Shown here piece after piece: positions 1 through 6,065 of a stretch of 9,206 nucleotides of DNA (its first letter is position 1; every line of letters begins with the position of its first letter). Source of the DNA: NS-11 sp036505795 (GTDB lineage: Bacteria > Nitrospirota > Nitrospiria > Nitrospirales > NS-4); the NCBI GenBank assembly GCA_036505795.1, contig DASXSU010000028.1, positions 1 through 9,206 of the forward strand. Reading direction: 5' to 3'. The notes beneath the pieces are model-generated. The model worked only from the letters and a program-made list of their open reading frames with translations, made no database searches and was not told the DNA's origin. The translations under genes were made by a program, and so were the position numbers.

Positions 1-114
1 CCGATTCGCCCGCATACTCAGCGTTTCGCGCTCTCCGACGTAAACCGCGCCCTACAGGCTTTAAAAGCAGGCACCATCAAAGGCGCGGCCGTACTGCAGA
101 TTGCCAGTTCCTAG
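1..114 (+). CDS. Zinc-type alcohol dehydrogenase (MDR superfamily), C-terminal end
   Basis: Frame 1 is open from the first base to a TAG at 112-114 and gives 37 residues. The end reads ALQALKAGTIKGAAVLQI, the typical last helix and strand of medium-chain dehydrogenase/reductase alcohol dehydrogenases, which often finish with a 'neAlqaLkeGrirGaaVl' pattern. These enzymes oxidise alcohols or reduce aldehydes with NAD(P) in the cytoplasm. The catalytic and structural zinc sites and the Rossmann fold lie outside the window, so substrate and exact subfamily cannot be judged. The family call rests on this short tail only. No classical T-tract terminator follows; the inverted-repeat element 28 bases downstream may end the transcript. 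Confidence 0.7.
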   Translation, partial: PIRPHTQRFALSDVNRALQALKAGTIKGAAVLQIASS

Positions 115-142
115 CAGTTGTCTTTCTGTAACCAACGACATC

Positions 143-227
143 GGGGTCAGAGTCGATTTATCCGACGCCTATCGATCGTAGAAGAAGGTCCCGAAAAATG
201 CGCTACTGATAAATCGACTCTGACCCC
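143..227. repeat. REP/MITE-like inverted-repeat element, copy 1
   Basis: An 85-bp element with perfect 20-bp inverted ends: ggggtcagagtcgatttatc at 143-162 and its exact reverse complement at 208-227, around a 45-base centre. A second element at 1677-1757 has the same ends and also shares the bases just inside the right end (cgcYactgat) and just outside it (acccca.ttctt). From memory, this end sequence is scattered in several environmental bacterial genomes, sometimes near Y1 (REP-associated) transposases; that link is recollection, not shown here. There is no coding capacity, so it would be non-autonomous. It would fold into a strong hairpin in RNA and could act as a terminator for the upstream dehydrogenase and the convergent rtcB transcript. 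Confidence 0.75.
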
Positions 228-392
228 ACTTCTTCCTCCGGAGTAGGAACCCTACCTGCACATTAGGGCTCGGCATGCCTGTGAGGTGTGGCCGCGTTGT
301 ACAAGTATAGGAAAGGGGAAGGCGTCGGGCTCACCGGCATGCTTCTGAGCGCTTTATAGGTGAGTCCGACCAACGGACGGGACTAAAGTGAG
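228..392. other. Intergenic stretch with no recognised gene
   Basis: Together with the repeat before it and the hairpin after it, this fills the 332 bases between the dehydrogenase stop and the rtcB stop. No ORF with family resemblance, no RNA gene and no promoter was recognised on either strand. The only pattern is a loose direct repeat: cggcatgc at about 272 and again at about 331, both followed within a few bases by tgag. It is too short and imperfect to name. Confidence 0.5.
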
Positions 393-393
393 C

Positions 394-431
394 AAAAACG
401 GATCGCCGCATCTGGCCACACCGAATGCGGC
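394..431 (-). terminator. Possible weak terminator after rtcB
   Basis: Read on the minus strand downstream of the rtcB stop, a 7-bp stem (gccgcat at 405-411 with atgcggc at 425-431) with a 13-base loop is followed after six bases by a run of five T (complement of 394-398). The gap between stem and T-run and the short run make it weak. Confidence 0.3.
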
Positions 432-446
432 ATGCCAGACCCGCTC

Positions 447-1631
447 TTATCCCTTCACGCACAGCACCTGCTTGATCTGCGCGACAACCTCGACGAGGTC
501 GGATTGCTGGTTCATCACGGAATCAATGTCTTTATAGGCCTGCGGTATCTCATCCACCACTCCCTGGTCTTTGCGACATTCCACGCCGGCGGTTTGTTTA
601 CACAGGTCCTCCGTGTTGAATCTCCGTTTGGCTTCGGTGCGCGACATTCGGCGACCTGCGCCGTGTGAGCATGAGTTGAACGACTCAGGATTGCCTTTGC
701 CCTTTACAATGAACGATCGCGTTCCCATCGAGCCCGGAATGATTCCGTAGTCGCCCTCCTGCGCACGGACCGCCCCCTTGCGCGTCACAAAGACATCTTC
801 CCCGAAATGACGCTCCAGCGCGACGTAATTATGATGGCAATTCACCAGCAGCTGAGATTTGATCGGTTCTTGACGTCCTAATCCTTCTTGGACGGCCTTC
901 ATCACCAACTCGAGCATTAAGCGCCGGTTTTGATAGGCATACTCCTGGGCCCATTTCAAATCGTGCCAGTATGCCTCAAACTCCTTCGTCCCCTTGGTCA
1001 GATAAGCCAGGTTCGGATCAGGAAGGCTGATCAAGCTTTGCCGCAATAGGCCTTTGGCCGAATTAATGTGACGTTCCGCCAGGGACTTCCCGATATGGCG
1101 CGAGCCGGAATGCAGGAGAATCCAGACCGCATCTTCCGTGTCCAGACAGAGCTCAATAAAATGATTGCCGCCGCCCAATGTCCCGAGCTGGGCGCGCGCC
1201 CTGTTCATCAGATCCTGCACAGCGCGATGGCAATTCCCTGCTTCCTTCCAGCCTTCCCAGGCTTGACCTGCCTTGAGAGGGGAGCGATGAGAGGTGGGCC
1301 CGACAGGTACAGAGGCCTCTATTTTGTCCCTGATCTTCTTCAGCCGGCCTTCCAGCACGGACGATGTGTACTGGGTTTTCAGCGCCAGCATGCCGCAGCC
1401 GATATCCACGCCGACCGCGGCGGGAATGATGGCGTCCTTTGTCGGAATCACCGAACCGACCGTGGCACCGATCCCCACATGGACATCAGGCATGACGGCG
1501 ATATGTTTGAAGACGCACGGTAAATTCGAGGCGTTGACAAGCTGTTCTCTCGCCTGAGACTCGACCTGATCGAGGTCGCTCCAGACCTTGACCGGTACGC
1601 GTCCTTCTGAGATTACCCCACCGATCGGCAT
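447..1631 (-). CDS. rtcB: RtcB, 3'-phosphate/5'-OH RNA ligase
   Basis: 394 aa, close in length to E. coli RtcB (408 aa) and colinear with it from near the N-terminus to the shared C-terminus CVKG. RtcB joins RNA 3'-phosphate or 2',3'-cyclic phosphate ends to 5'-OH ends using GTP and Mn2+, in RNA repair or tRNA splicing in the cytoplasm. The active-site blocks are all visible: DVHVGIGATVGSVIPT (49-64), VGVDIGCGM with D76 and C79, GGGNHFIE (153-160), HSGSRHIG with H174, NCHHNYV with H266/H267, GSMGTRSFIVKG (300-311) and SHGAGRRMSR with H323, the residue that takes GMP in the covalent intermediate. The start is supported by AAGGAG six bases before the ATG. No rtcA, rtcR or archease gene is adjacent, and repeat elements lie on both sides. 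Confidence 0.95.
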   Translation of the reverse strand: MPIGGVISEGRVPVKVWSDLDQVESQAREQLVNASNLPCVFKHIAVMPDVHVGIGATVGSVIPTKDAIIPAAVGVDIGCGMLALKTQYTSSVLEGRLKKIRDKIEASVPVGPTSHRSPLKAGQAWEGWKEAGNCHRAVQDLMNRARAQLGTLGGGNHFIELCLDTEDAVWILLHSGSRHIGKSLAERHINSAKGLLRQSLISLPDPNLAYLTKGTKEFEAYWHDLKWAQEYAYQNRRLMLELVMKAVQEGLGRQEPIKSQLLVNCHHNYVALERHFGEDVFVTRKGAVRAQEGDYGIIPGSMGTRSFIVKGKGNPESFNSCSHGAGRRMSRTEAKRRFNTEDLCKQTAGVECRKDQGVVDEIPQAYKDIDSVMNQQSDLVEVVAQIKQVLCVKG

Positions 1632-1676
1632 CGTCCACTCCTTGTCACAGGCTAGTGTAACACTTGCTGAGCTAAT

Positions 1677-1757
1677 GGGTCAGAGTCGATTTATCACAGG
1701 CAACCATCACAGTCTAAAAGACCTCGAACGCGCCACTGATAAATCGACTCTGACCCC
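1677..1757. repeat. REP/MITE-like inverted-repeat element, copy 2
   Basis: An 81-bp element with 19-bp perfect inverted ends: left end 1677-1695, right end 1739-1757. The 20th base is broken on the left by T for G. It is the same family and orientation as the element at 143-227, with a different centre. It sits five bases past the MFS stop codon and 45 bases before the rtcB start, in the direction of minus-strand transcription, so it could end MFS transcription or insulate rtcB from it. Confidence 0.75.
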
Positions 1758-1762
1758 AATTC

Positions 1763-3184
1763 TTAAGCCAGGGTTTGCGTCGACAGCGGCGCGGCAATAT
1801 TTTCCAACGGCTGCCGCTCAGCCTTAACCGCAAGAAACAAGGCAACGATAGCGCCTCCGATCATAAAGGTTGCGCCGACGAGATTTCCAAAGAAAATGCT
1901 GACGGTAGACGTTTGGATTAACTTTGCGAACAACCATGGGGCGAAGGTGGCGGCTGCCTGAGCGATGACAAAGAAAAACGCGATAGCCATGGCGCGGATC
2001 TCCAAAGGAAAGATCTCGCTTACCGTGAGATACGCAGAACTAGCGCCTGCGGATGCAAAGAAAAAAATGATCGACCATGCGACGGTTTGGGTCAACGCCG
2101 TCAATTGTCCCTGTAGAAACAAATAGCTGGTAATAGCGAGTAGGATACCGGAGGCGGCGTAGGTGAAGGTGATCATGGGCTTGCGGCCGATACTATCGAA
2201 TAGGTGGCCGAGCAGTAGTGGCCCGAAGAAGTTCCCTACGGCAAACGGCAGGATATAGAGGCCGACATTACTATCCGGTACGTTGTAGTATTTGGTCAGG
2301 ATGAGGGGATAGGTGAATGAGATGGCATTGTACAAAAACGACTGCGATACCATCAATGCAATACCAAGTAGCGTGCGTCTCGGATACGTGTGCAGCAGCT
2401 CGCGGGCGACAGTGACAAATGTCACCTGAGCTCTTGGGTGGAGCTCAATATAACCCTGTGGTTCGGGCAAGGAGTCGATGCCATTGTCCCGTTTCACCCT
2501 TTCTTCGATCTCAGAAACAATTCTCTCAGCTTCCTCTAACCTTTCGTGCGTCATGAGCCAGCGAGGACTTTCCGGCAGATTTCTTCGGACCATGACAACG
2601 GCTAACCCCAAAACCGCGCCCAAGAGAAAACAGAGCCGCCAGCCGATGGTTTCGGCGATAATGGCCGGATTAAGAAGTGGGACGCTGAGGAGAGCACCTG
2701 CTGCCGTGCCTAACCACCAACTCCCATTGATGGCCAAATCGGTATGGCCACGTGCGTGTGCAGGGATTAATTCGTCAATCGCCGAGTTAATCGCGGAATA
2801 TTCTCCCCCTATTCCGGCGCCGGTGAGAAAACGAAAAAACATGAAGCTCCAAAGGTCCCATGAGAAAGCGGTAAGCACCGTGGAAATTAAATAGAGCGTC
2901 AGAGTGATCATGAACCATTTTTTACGGCCCTGCCGGTCTGTAAGATACGAGAATAGAAGGGCGCCGGCTACAGAGCCGGCCAAGTAGGCGGAGGCCGTCA
3001 ACCCGACCTCAGTTTGACTTAGATTGAGAGTAGCCTTGTGCATGAGAACGGGACCAAGAGCACCCACAATAGTCACTTCGAGGCCGTCGAGAATCCATGT
3101 AATGCCCAGGGCAGACACGATGAGCCAATGCCAACGTGACCAAGGCAAACGGTCCAGCCGCTGGGGTATATTTGTTATGACCAT
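1763..3184 (-). CDS. MFS transporter (sugar/organic-acid porter type)
   Basis: 473 aa with about 12 hydrophobic segments in two halves, a cytoplasmic-membrane secondary transporter, probably proton-coupled. MFS signatures are clear: an acidic residue in TM1 (WILDGLEV, D33), the loop 2-3 motif with DRQGRKK (83-89), RFLTGAGIGGEYS (118-130), the central PESPRWL (204-210) common in sugar porters and metabolite:H+ symporters, loop 8-9 DSIGRKP (330-336) and EIFPLEIRA (390-398) before TM11. A charged central loop of about 60 residues (200-262) separates the halves. The substrate cannot be read from sequence; sugar, aromatic acid or nicotinate-type substrates all fit. The ATG is the first possible start because an in-frame TAA lies 12 bases upstream. 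The nearest Shine-Dalgarno is poorly spaced; a strong one further upstream serves a possible leader ORF. Confidence 0.9.
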   Translation of the reverse strand: MVITNIPQRLDRLPWSRWHWLIVSALGITWILDGLEVTIVGALGPVLMHKATLNLSQTEVGLTASAYLAGSVAGALLFSYLTDRQGRKKWFMITLTLYLISTVLTAFSWDLWSFMFFRFLTGAGIGGEYSAINSAIDELIPAHARGHTDLAINGSWWLGTAAGALLSVPLLNPAIIAETIGWRLCFLLGAVLGLAVVMVRRNLPESPRWLMTHERLEEAERIVSEIEERVKRDNGIDSLPEPQGYIELHPRAQVTFVTVARELLHTYPRRTLLGIALMVSQSFLYNAISFTYPLILTKYYNVPDSNVGLYILPFAVGNFFGPLLLGHLFDSIGRKPMITFTYAASGILLAITSYLFLQGQLTALTQTVAWSIIFFFASAGASSAYLTVSEIFPLEIRAMAIAFFFVIAQAAATFAPWLFAKLIQTSTVSIFFGNLVGATFMIGGAIVALFLAVKAERQPLENIAAPLSTQTLA

Positions 3185-3264
3185 ACGATGGATTTAGCTA
3201 CCTCGTGACGTTTTTTCAAGACTCTCTTTCCTCCTTCTAAACTATTGCCCTGTTCGGTACTCTC

Positions 3265-3293
3265 TTGACAGGGTGTCCGTGTTTCCACAGAAT
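3265..3293 (+). promoter_or_regulatory. Sigma70-type promoter for the glyoxalase gene
   Basis: A perfect -35 box TTGACA (3265-3270), a 17-base spacer and a -10 box CAGAAT (3288-3293, 4 of 6 consensus). Transcription would start at about 3300, almost exactly on the ATG at 3301. The inverted repeat ccctgt (3248-3253) / acaggg (3268-3273) overlaps the -35 box and might be an operator. Confidence 0.45.
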
Positions 3294-3300
3294 CCCAGCT

Positions 3301-3699
3301 ATGCAGGTCACAAAACTTTTGCATACGAGAATGCGGGTGAGCGACATCGATCAGACTATTCGCTTCTACACCGATGTACTGGGACTCGAAGTGGTCGAGC
3401 GCAAGACGTCGCCCCGAGGCTCACACCTGGCGTTTCTCAAAGTCCCGAATAGCGAGGAGTTGATCGAGCTCGCGAGCTTTCCGCCAAGCGGGCCCGTAAA
3501 AGTTCAGGAGGATCTGGTGCATCTGGCCTTCCAGGTGGAAAGCCTCGACAAGACAATTGATGCGCTAAAGGCTAAAGGCGTGGCAATCACGGATGGGCCG
3601 ACCAGTTCCTCTTCGGGCAGCCGCTTCATCTTCATTGACGCCCCTGATGGCTACGAGATCGAGCTTATCGAGCGACCTCCGGGCGTCATGCTGGTATGA
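3301..3699 (+). CDS. VOC-family glyoxalase I-like protein (lactoylglutathione lyase)
   Basis: 132 aa from the ATG at 3301, close to E. coli GloA (135 aa). Two βαβββ vicinal-oxygen-chelate repeats are visible. The four metal ligands of glyoxalase I line up: H8 (LLHTRMRV), E56 (ELIEL), H74 (LVHLAF) and E121 (EIELIE). The FYTDVLGLE and DAPDGYEIELIE blocks are also typical. Glyoxalase I converts the methylglyoxal-thiol hemithioacetal to the S-lactoyl thioester in the cytoplasm. Another VOC activity such as methylmalonyl-CoA epimerase cannot be excluded. A TTG at 3265 would extend the frame by 12 residues, but that TTG is the first codon of the -35 box and the extension does not look like the family, so 3301 is preferred. 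No Shine-Dalgarno precedes 3301, consistent with a leaderless mRNA. Confidence 0.85.
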   Translation: MQVTKLLHTRMRVSDIDQTIRFYTDVLGLEVVERKTSPRGSHLAFLKVPNSEELIELASFPPSGPVKVQEDLVHLAFQVESLDKTIDALKAKGVAITDGPTSSSSGSRFIFIDAPDGYEIELIERPPGVMLV

Positions 3700-3763
3700 T
3701 TCTTTTCAACTTGCCTGCCAACGAGGATATTTTCAGGACATGCATTAGCACATAGTTCAAGCG

Positions 3764-4414
3764 GTGACCGTGAGAGTGTTGATCCTAAAAAACATAGTCT
3801 TGGTTTTCAGCATCATAGCTGTTTGTGTCGTATTTTCTGGATGTCCGCATACGCAGCTTTATGGGGGTCTAACTTCTGAGGAGAAGGAGGAGTTCAAGAA
3901 ATCGAATCGTGAAGTTTATCCTGATGATGTGCGGAAAGATTTGGAAAAGTTTAGGACTGTCGAGATGGCATGGCCAGGTGTCATTCTTGACAGCAAAGTA
4001 GTAGACAAAGGGGATCATCTGGACATTCTATTGTTGCTTGAGCATCACTATTATGACTGGCTTCTTGATCACAGCATTCAACGCGAGAAAATTTTCCTAT
4101 CCCCGAGGGGGGAAGGGTTGTTTCGAACGTCATTTTCTGCCAAAAAACAAGCGGCGGAGTCAGAAATATTTCAGGAGAGCATAACGTCTGGGAACCTAGT
4201 GATTGTGTATGGCAAACCAGAAAAATTGGAAGACAACATCATAGTTTTATCCTGCGGATACCCAAGCCTTATAAACAGAAAGTGGTTCCGCACTGACATA
4301 CTAGATTATGGTCGACCTGGTGAACCTGTCTTCCGGAAAAAAGTTCCACTGCCGTCCGGTGACAAGATATTGGAAAGAAGGACTCCTTTATCTCTACTAC
4401 CTCCTCCACCATGA
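3764..4414 (+). CDS. Putative lipoprotein, possibly Slp-like
   Basis: 216 aa from a GTG start; further GTGs at 3770 and 3776 are alternatives and no clear Shine-Dalgarno decides. A hydrophobic N-terminal segment (residues 5-24) ends in VVFSGC, with C27 as the likely lipidated Cys; F at -3 is unusual for a lipobox. After it, VYPDDVRKDLEKF, a W-x-GVI block (MAWPGVILDSKVV) and a strand-rich middle recall the Slp family of outer-membrane lipoproteins (E. coli Slp about 188 aa), but the match is loose. The C-terminus ends in LLPPPP. Role unknown; probably anchored to an envelope membrane and facing the periplasm. Base composition is unlike its neighbours: two 60-base samples (4021-4080, 4201-4260) count to about 40% and 37% G+C, against about 65% in a sample of ridA (5821-5880). 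This suggests horizontal acquisition. Confidence 0.65.
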   Translation: MTVRVLILKNIVLVFSIIAVCVVFSGCPHTQLYGGLTSEEKEEFKKSNREVYPDDVRKDLEKFRTVEMAWPGVILDSKVVDKGDHLDILLLLEHHYYDWLLDHSIQREKIFLSPRGEGLFRTSFSAKKQAAESEIFQESITSGNLVIVYGKPEKLEDNIIVLSCGYPSLINRKWFRTDILDYGRPGEPVFRKKVPLPSGDKILERRTPLSLLPPPP

Positions 4415-4442
4415 CTACTTACTCCGATGATGCAGGCTGACC

Positions 4443-4656
4443 ATGTCCTTCGAGTCGAAGATTGCCGAACTGAAGATCACACTGCCGTCGGCGCCGAAAC
4501 CGGCGGCTGCCTATGTCCCCGCGGTGCGGGCGGGAGATCTTTTGTTTCTCAACGGCGCGGGGCCGTTCAAGGATGGCAAAGTCGTCTTCAGTGGCAAGGT
4601 CGGGAAAAGATCTCACTGTGGAGCAAGGATACGAAGCGGCGAAGCTCACGCTTTAA
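4443..4656 (+). pseudogene. Decayed ridA paralogue (frameshifted, C-terminally truncated)
   Basis: This stretch matches the first 70 or so codons of the intact ridA at 5495 with about 85% base identity by eye. The first 55 residues align without gaps (shared YVPAVRAGDLLFL and GPFKDGK). One extra A in the run at 4605-4608 shifts the frame: the intact copy has gggaaagatctc, this one gggaaaagatctc. Restoring the frame gives DLTVEQGYEAAKLTL and then a TAA at 4654-4656, where similarity ends. The catalytic Arg/Glu half of the family is missing. Unrepaired, the frame runs on to 4697 as an 84-residue chimera that is unlikely to work. About half of the differences are silent third-position changes, so the copy probably diverged as a working gene before it broke. 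Confidence 0.85.
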
Positions 4657-4658
4657 GG

Positions 4659-4814
4659 TTAGTTGCGGCGATCCATGATCACAGTGACCGATTTTAACTG
4701 GTGGACGAGTTCATACGGCAGCCAGCGGTCGATGTAGCCTTTGCCCTTACAAGCAGGACAGGGCCTCAATGCCCCACGGCACTCTTCGCACTGCCAACGA
4801 AGCAAGAGTTCCAT
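4659..4814 (-). CDS. Small zinc-ribbon protein (51 aa)
   Basis: A 51-codon minus-strand frame encodes MELLLRWQCEECRGALRPCP followed by ACKGKGYIDRWLPYELV. The CxxC (C9, C12) and CxxC (C19, C22) pairs, each followed by a Gly in a CxxCxG-like pattern, look like half of a DnaJ-type or rubredoxin-like zinc knuckle. Four cysteines in 14 residues followed by a conserved-looking YIDRWLPYEL is hard to explain as chance. I do not recognise the family by name; I infer a zinc-binding microprotein with an RNA, protein or chaperone partner. The ATG at 4814 lacks a good Shine-Dalgarno, and the frame stays open upstream without an evident start, so the N-terminus is uncertain. The stop lies three bases from the end of the ridA remnant, and the gene reads in the same direction as the 100-aa secreted protein upstream. 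Confidence 0.55.
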   Translation of the reverse strand: MELLLRWQCEECRGALRPCPACKGKGYIDRWLPYELVHQLKSVTVIMDRRN

Positions 4815-4842
4815 GAGAGTATGTACACGGTTAAAGGCTTGT

Positions 4843-4875
4843 GGGAGACCCGGAAAACATCCAACCGGGTCTCCC
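4843..4875 (-). terminator. Strong hairpin, possible terminator of the 100-aa secreted protein gene
   Basis: A perfect 11-bp stem, gggagacccgg (4843-4853) with ccgggtctccc (4865-4875), around an 11-base loop. It lies 37 bases past the stop of the minus-strand gene at 4912-5214 and 28 bases before the zinc-ribbon start. The following minus-strand bases (acaagccttt) give only a poor T-tract, so it may be a pause or processing site instead. Confidence 0.45.
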
Positions 4876-4911
4876 GCCTGTGAACTCGGTGTACTTTGTG
4901 TTTAGAGCTGA

Positions 4912-5214
4912 CTACTTCGCAGCCTTGATGGATGTGGCATGGCCCTCGGCGGTTGCCTCGGCCTCGACCTTATCTCCCACCTTCAAAGTTCCTTGCGTTT
5001 TCGTCGTCTTGTCCACATGGAGGCGGACTTCTTTGCCTGAAGCATCCTTTATCGTGTAATTTTCGCCGTCGATTTTCAGGACTTCCCCTTTGACGGCTTG
5101 GCTCGCGCTCTTTCCCTTTTTGTCAGCTGACGGGGCAGAGGGATCGGCAGCGTAACTTACTGAGATCATTCCTAAGGCTACCAGCATTGCTAAAACGGAA
5201 ATGGATCGCTTCAT
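4912..5214 (-). CDS. Small secreted protein with a β-rich (OB-like) domain
   Basis: 100 aa. Residues 1-22 form a signal peptide (KR, hydrophobic core, cleavage after VSYA), so the mature protein of about 78 aa should be periplasmic. A low-complexity linker rich in Ser, Lys and Ala (24-40) leads to a β-rich domain, VKGEVLKIDGENYTIKD then KEVRLHVDKTT then LKVGDKVEAEAT. This looks like the small OB-like fold of DUF5666-type proteins; the assignment is by pattern only. Ligand and function are unknown. The frame could start further upstream at 5358, but the ATG at 5214 is preferred because GGGAGG sits six bases before it and the signal peptide begins there. Confidence 0.75.
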   Translation of the reverse strand: MKRSISVLAMLVALGMISVSYAADPSAPSADKKGKSASQAVKGEVLKIDGENYTIKDASGKEVRLHVDKTTKTQGTLKVGDKVEAEATAEGHATSIKAAK

Positions 5215-5220
5215 GAGAAT

Positions 5221-5226
5221 CCTCCC
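5221..5226 (-). promoter_or_regulatory. Ribosome binding site fixing the start at 5214
   Basis: GGGAGG on the minus strand, six bases before ATG 5212-5214. It decides against the longer reading frame that would begin at 5358. Confidence 0.75.
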
Positions 5227-5320
5227 TGGTGAATTGAGTTGAAATGCCCGACATAGGAAAGGATTGCAAAGCCTAGACCAAAGCAGTAATCGTGCAAGGT
5301 GAGGTATTGTAAAGGTGTTT

Positions 5321-5376
5321 GGTTGAGGGGGGGAGATGCGGAGGAGGGTGTGCCGCATATACTCCCTTGGTCAACC
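5321..5376. promoter_or_regulatory. Compound hairpin in the divergent 5215-5494 intergenic region
   Basis: Nested complementary arms: ggttga (5321-5326) with tcaacc (5371-5376), gggag (5331-5335) with ctccc (5362-5366) and atgcgg (5336-5341) with ccgcat (5353-5358). The two inner stems stack to 11 bp with a three-base bulge and an 11-base loop. No T-tract follows on either strand, so it is not a standard terminator. It may be a 5'-leader structure for ridA or a protein-binding site; no known riboswitch class was recognised. Confidence 0.3.
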
Positions 5377-5494
5377 GCGGATCAGGTGGGCGAAAACCAA
5401 GATCCAAGAGATAGATGGTATTGGAATTTGGAAAAACATCGGAGCTGATATACAGTAGCGGGTTCCTTCATGAAGACCATCCGAGGAAGAGCCA

Positions 5495-5953
5495 ATGTCC
5501 TTTGAAGCGAAGCTCGCCGAACTGAGGATCACGCTGCCACCGGCGCCGAAACCGGTGGCTTCCTATGTTCCCGCCGTGCGAGCGGGAGATCTTTTGTTTC
5601 TTAGTGGCACTGGACCGTTCAAGGACGGCAAAATCGTCTTTACCGGCAAACTGGGGAAAGATCTCACGGTGGAGCAAGGTTACGAAGCGGCGAAGCTGAC
5701 GCTTTTAAATGCGCTAGCTATCGCCAAGCAGGAACTCGGGAGCCTCGATAATATCAAGCGGGTGGTCCGCATGTCCGGCCATGTGGCGTCAGCCGAGGGA
5801 TTCACCCAGCAACCGGCTGTGCTCAACGGCGCGTCCGATTTACTTGTGGAGATCTTCGGCGAAGCCGGTCGCCACGCCCGCTTGGCGCTGGGTGCTGCCG
5901 AGCTTCCCCTCAACATGGCCATCGAGCTCGAGCTGATCCTCCAAGTTCGCTAA
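5495..5953 (+). CDS. ridA: RidA/YjgF/UK114-family enamine/imine deaminase
   Basis: 152 aa, somewhat longer than E. coli RidA (128 aa) because of an N-terminal extension; it resembles the longer RidA-family subgroup. RidA trimers hydrolyse reactive enamine/imine intermediates such as 2-aminoacrylate, releasing the 2-oxo acid and ammonia in the cytoplasm. The active-site Arg of E. coli RidA (R105) corresponds to R129 in HARLALGAAELP: the spacing of 8 to the LP pair and of 15 to E144 (E120 in E. coli) is preserved. RAGDLLFLSGTGP (29-41) is the usual N-terminal β-hairpin. The start has GAGGA seven bases upstream. A broken paralogue lies about 1 kb upstream at 4443. Some longer RidA-family proteins lack proven deaminase activity, so the substrate is open. 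Confidence 0.9.
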   Translation: MSFEAKLAELRITLPPAPKPVASYVPAVRAGDLLFLSGTGPFKDGKIVFTGKLGKDLTVEQGYEAAKLTLLNALAIAKQELGSLDNIKRVVRMSGHVASAEGFTQQPAVLNGASDLLVEIFGEAGRHARLALGAAELPLNMAIELELILQVR

Positions 5954-5979
5954 CGCCAAGCCCTCTCAAGTAACACCGC

Positions 5980-6009
5980 TTGACTGTTCAAGCTGACCGG
6001 CCATAGACT
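5980..6009 (+). promoter_or_regulatory. Possible promoter of the secreted-protein operon
   Basis: TTGACT (5980-5985, 5 of 6), an 18-base spacer and TAGACT (6004-6009, 4 of 6), giving a leader of about 50 bases before the ATG at 6066. Weak -10 box; position is the main support. Confidence 0.3.
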
Positions 6010-6065
6010 ACCGCCAATTTTCCTTTCCAGTAGCTTCTTTTCTTCTTCCGCGGGAAGGAGAGCCC

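Noticed and set aside
272..345. Short direct repeat cggcatgc...tgag in the rtcB downstream region
   Set aside because: Eight matching bases with imperfect flanks are within chance for this length.
432..1557. Plus-strand open frames opposite rtcB
   Set aside because: They are antisense to a gene with full catalytic motifs, lack family resemblance and overlap one another.
143..1757. CRISPR array
   Set aside because: Only two palindromic elements 1.5 kb apart, with no regular spacers and no cas genes.
2478..2894. 138-residue plus-strand frame inside the MFS gene
   Set aside because: It lies wholly antisense to a well-supported transporter, is rich in Ser/Arg without domains, and has no independent support.
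5221..5358. N-terminal extension of the 100-aa secreted protein (start at 5358)
   Set aside because: It would bury the signal peptide and skip a well-placed GGGAGG before the ATG at 5214.
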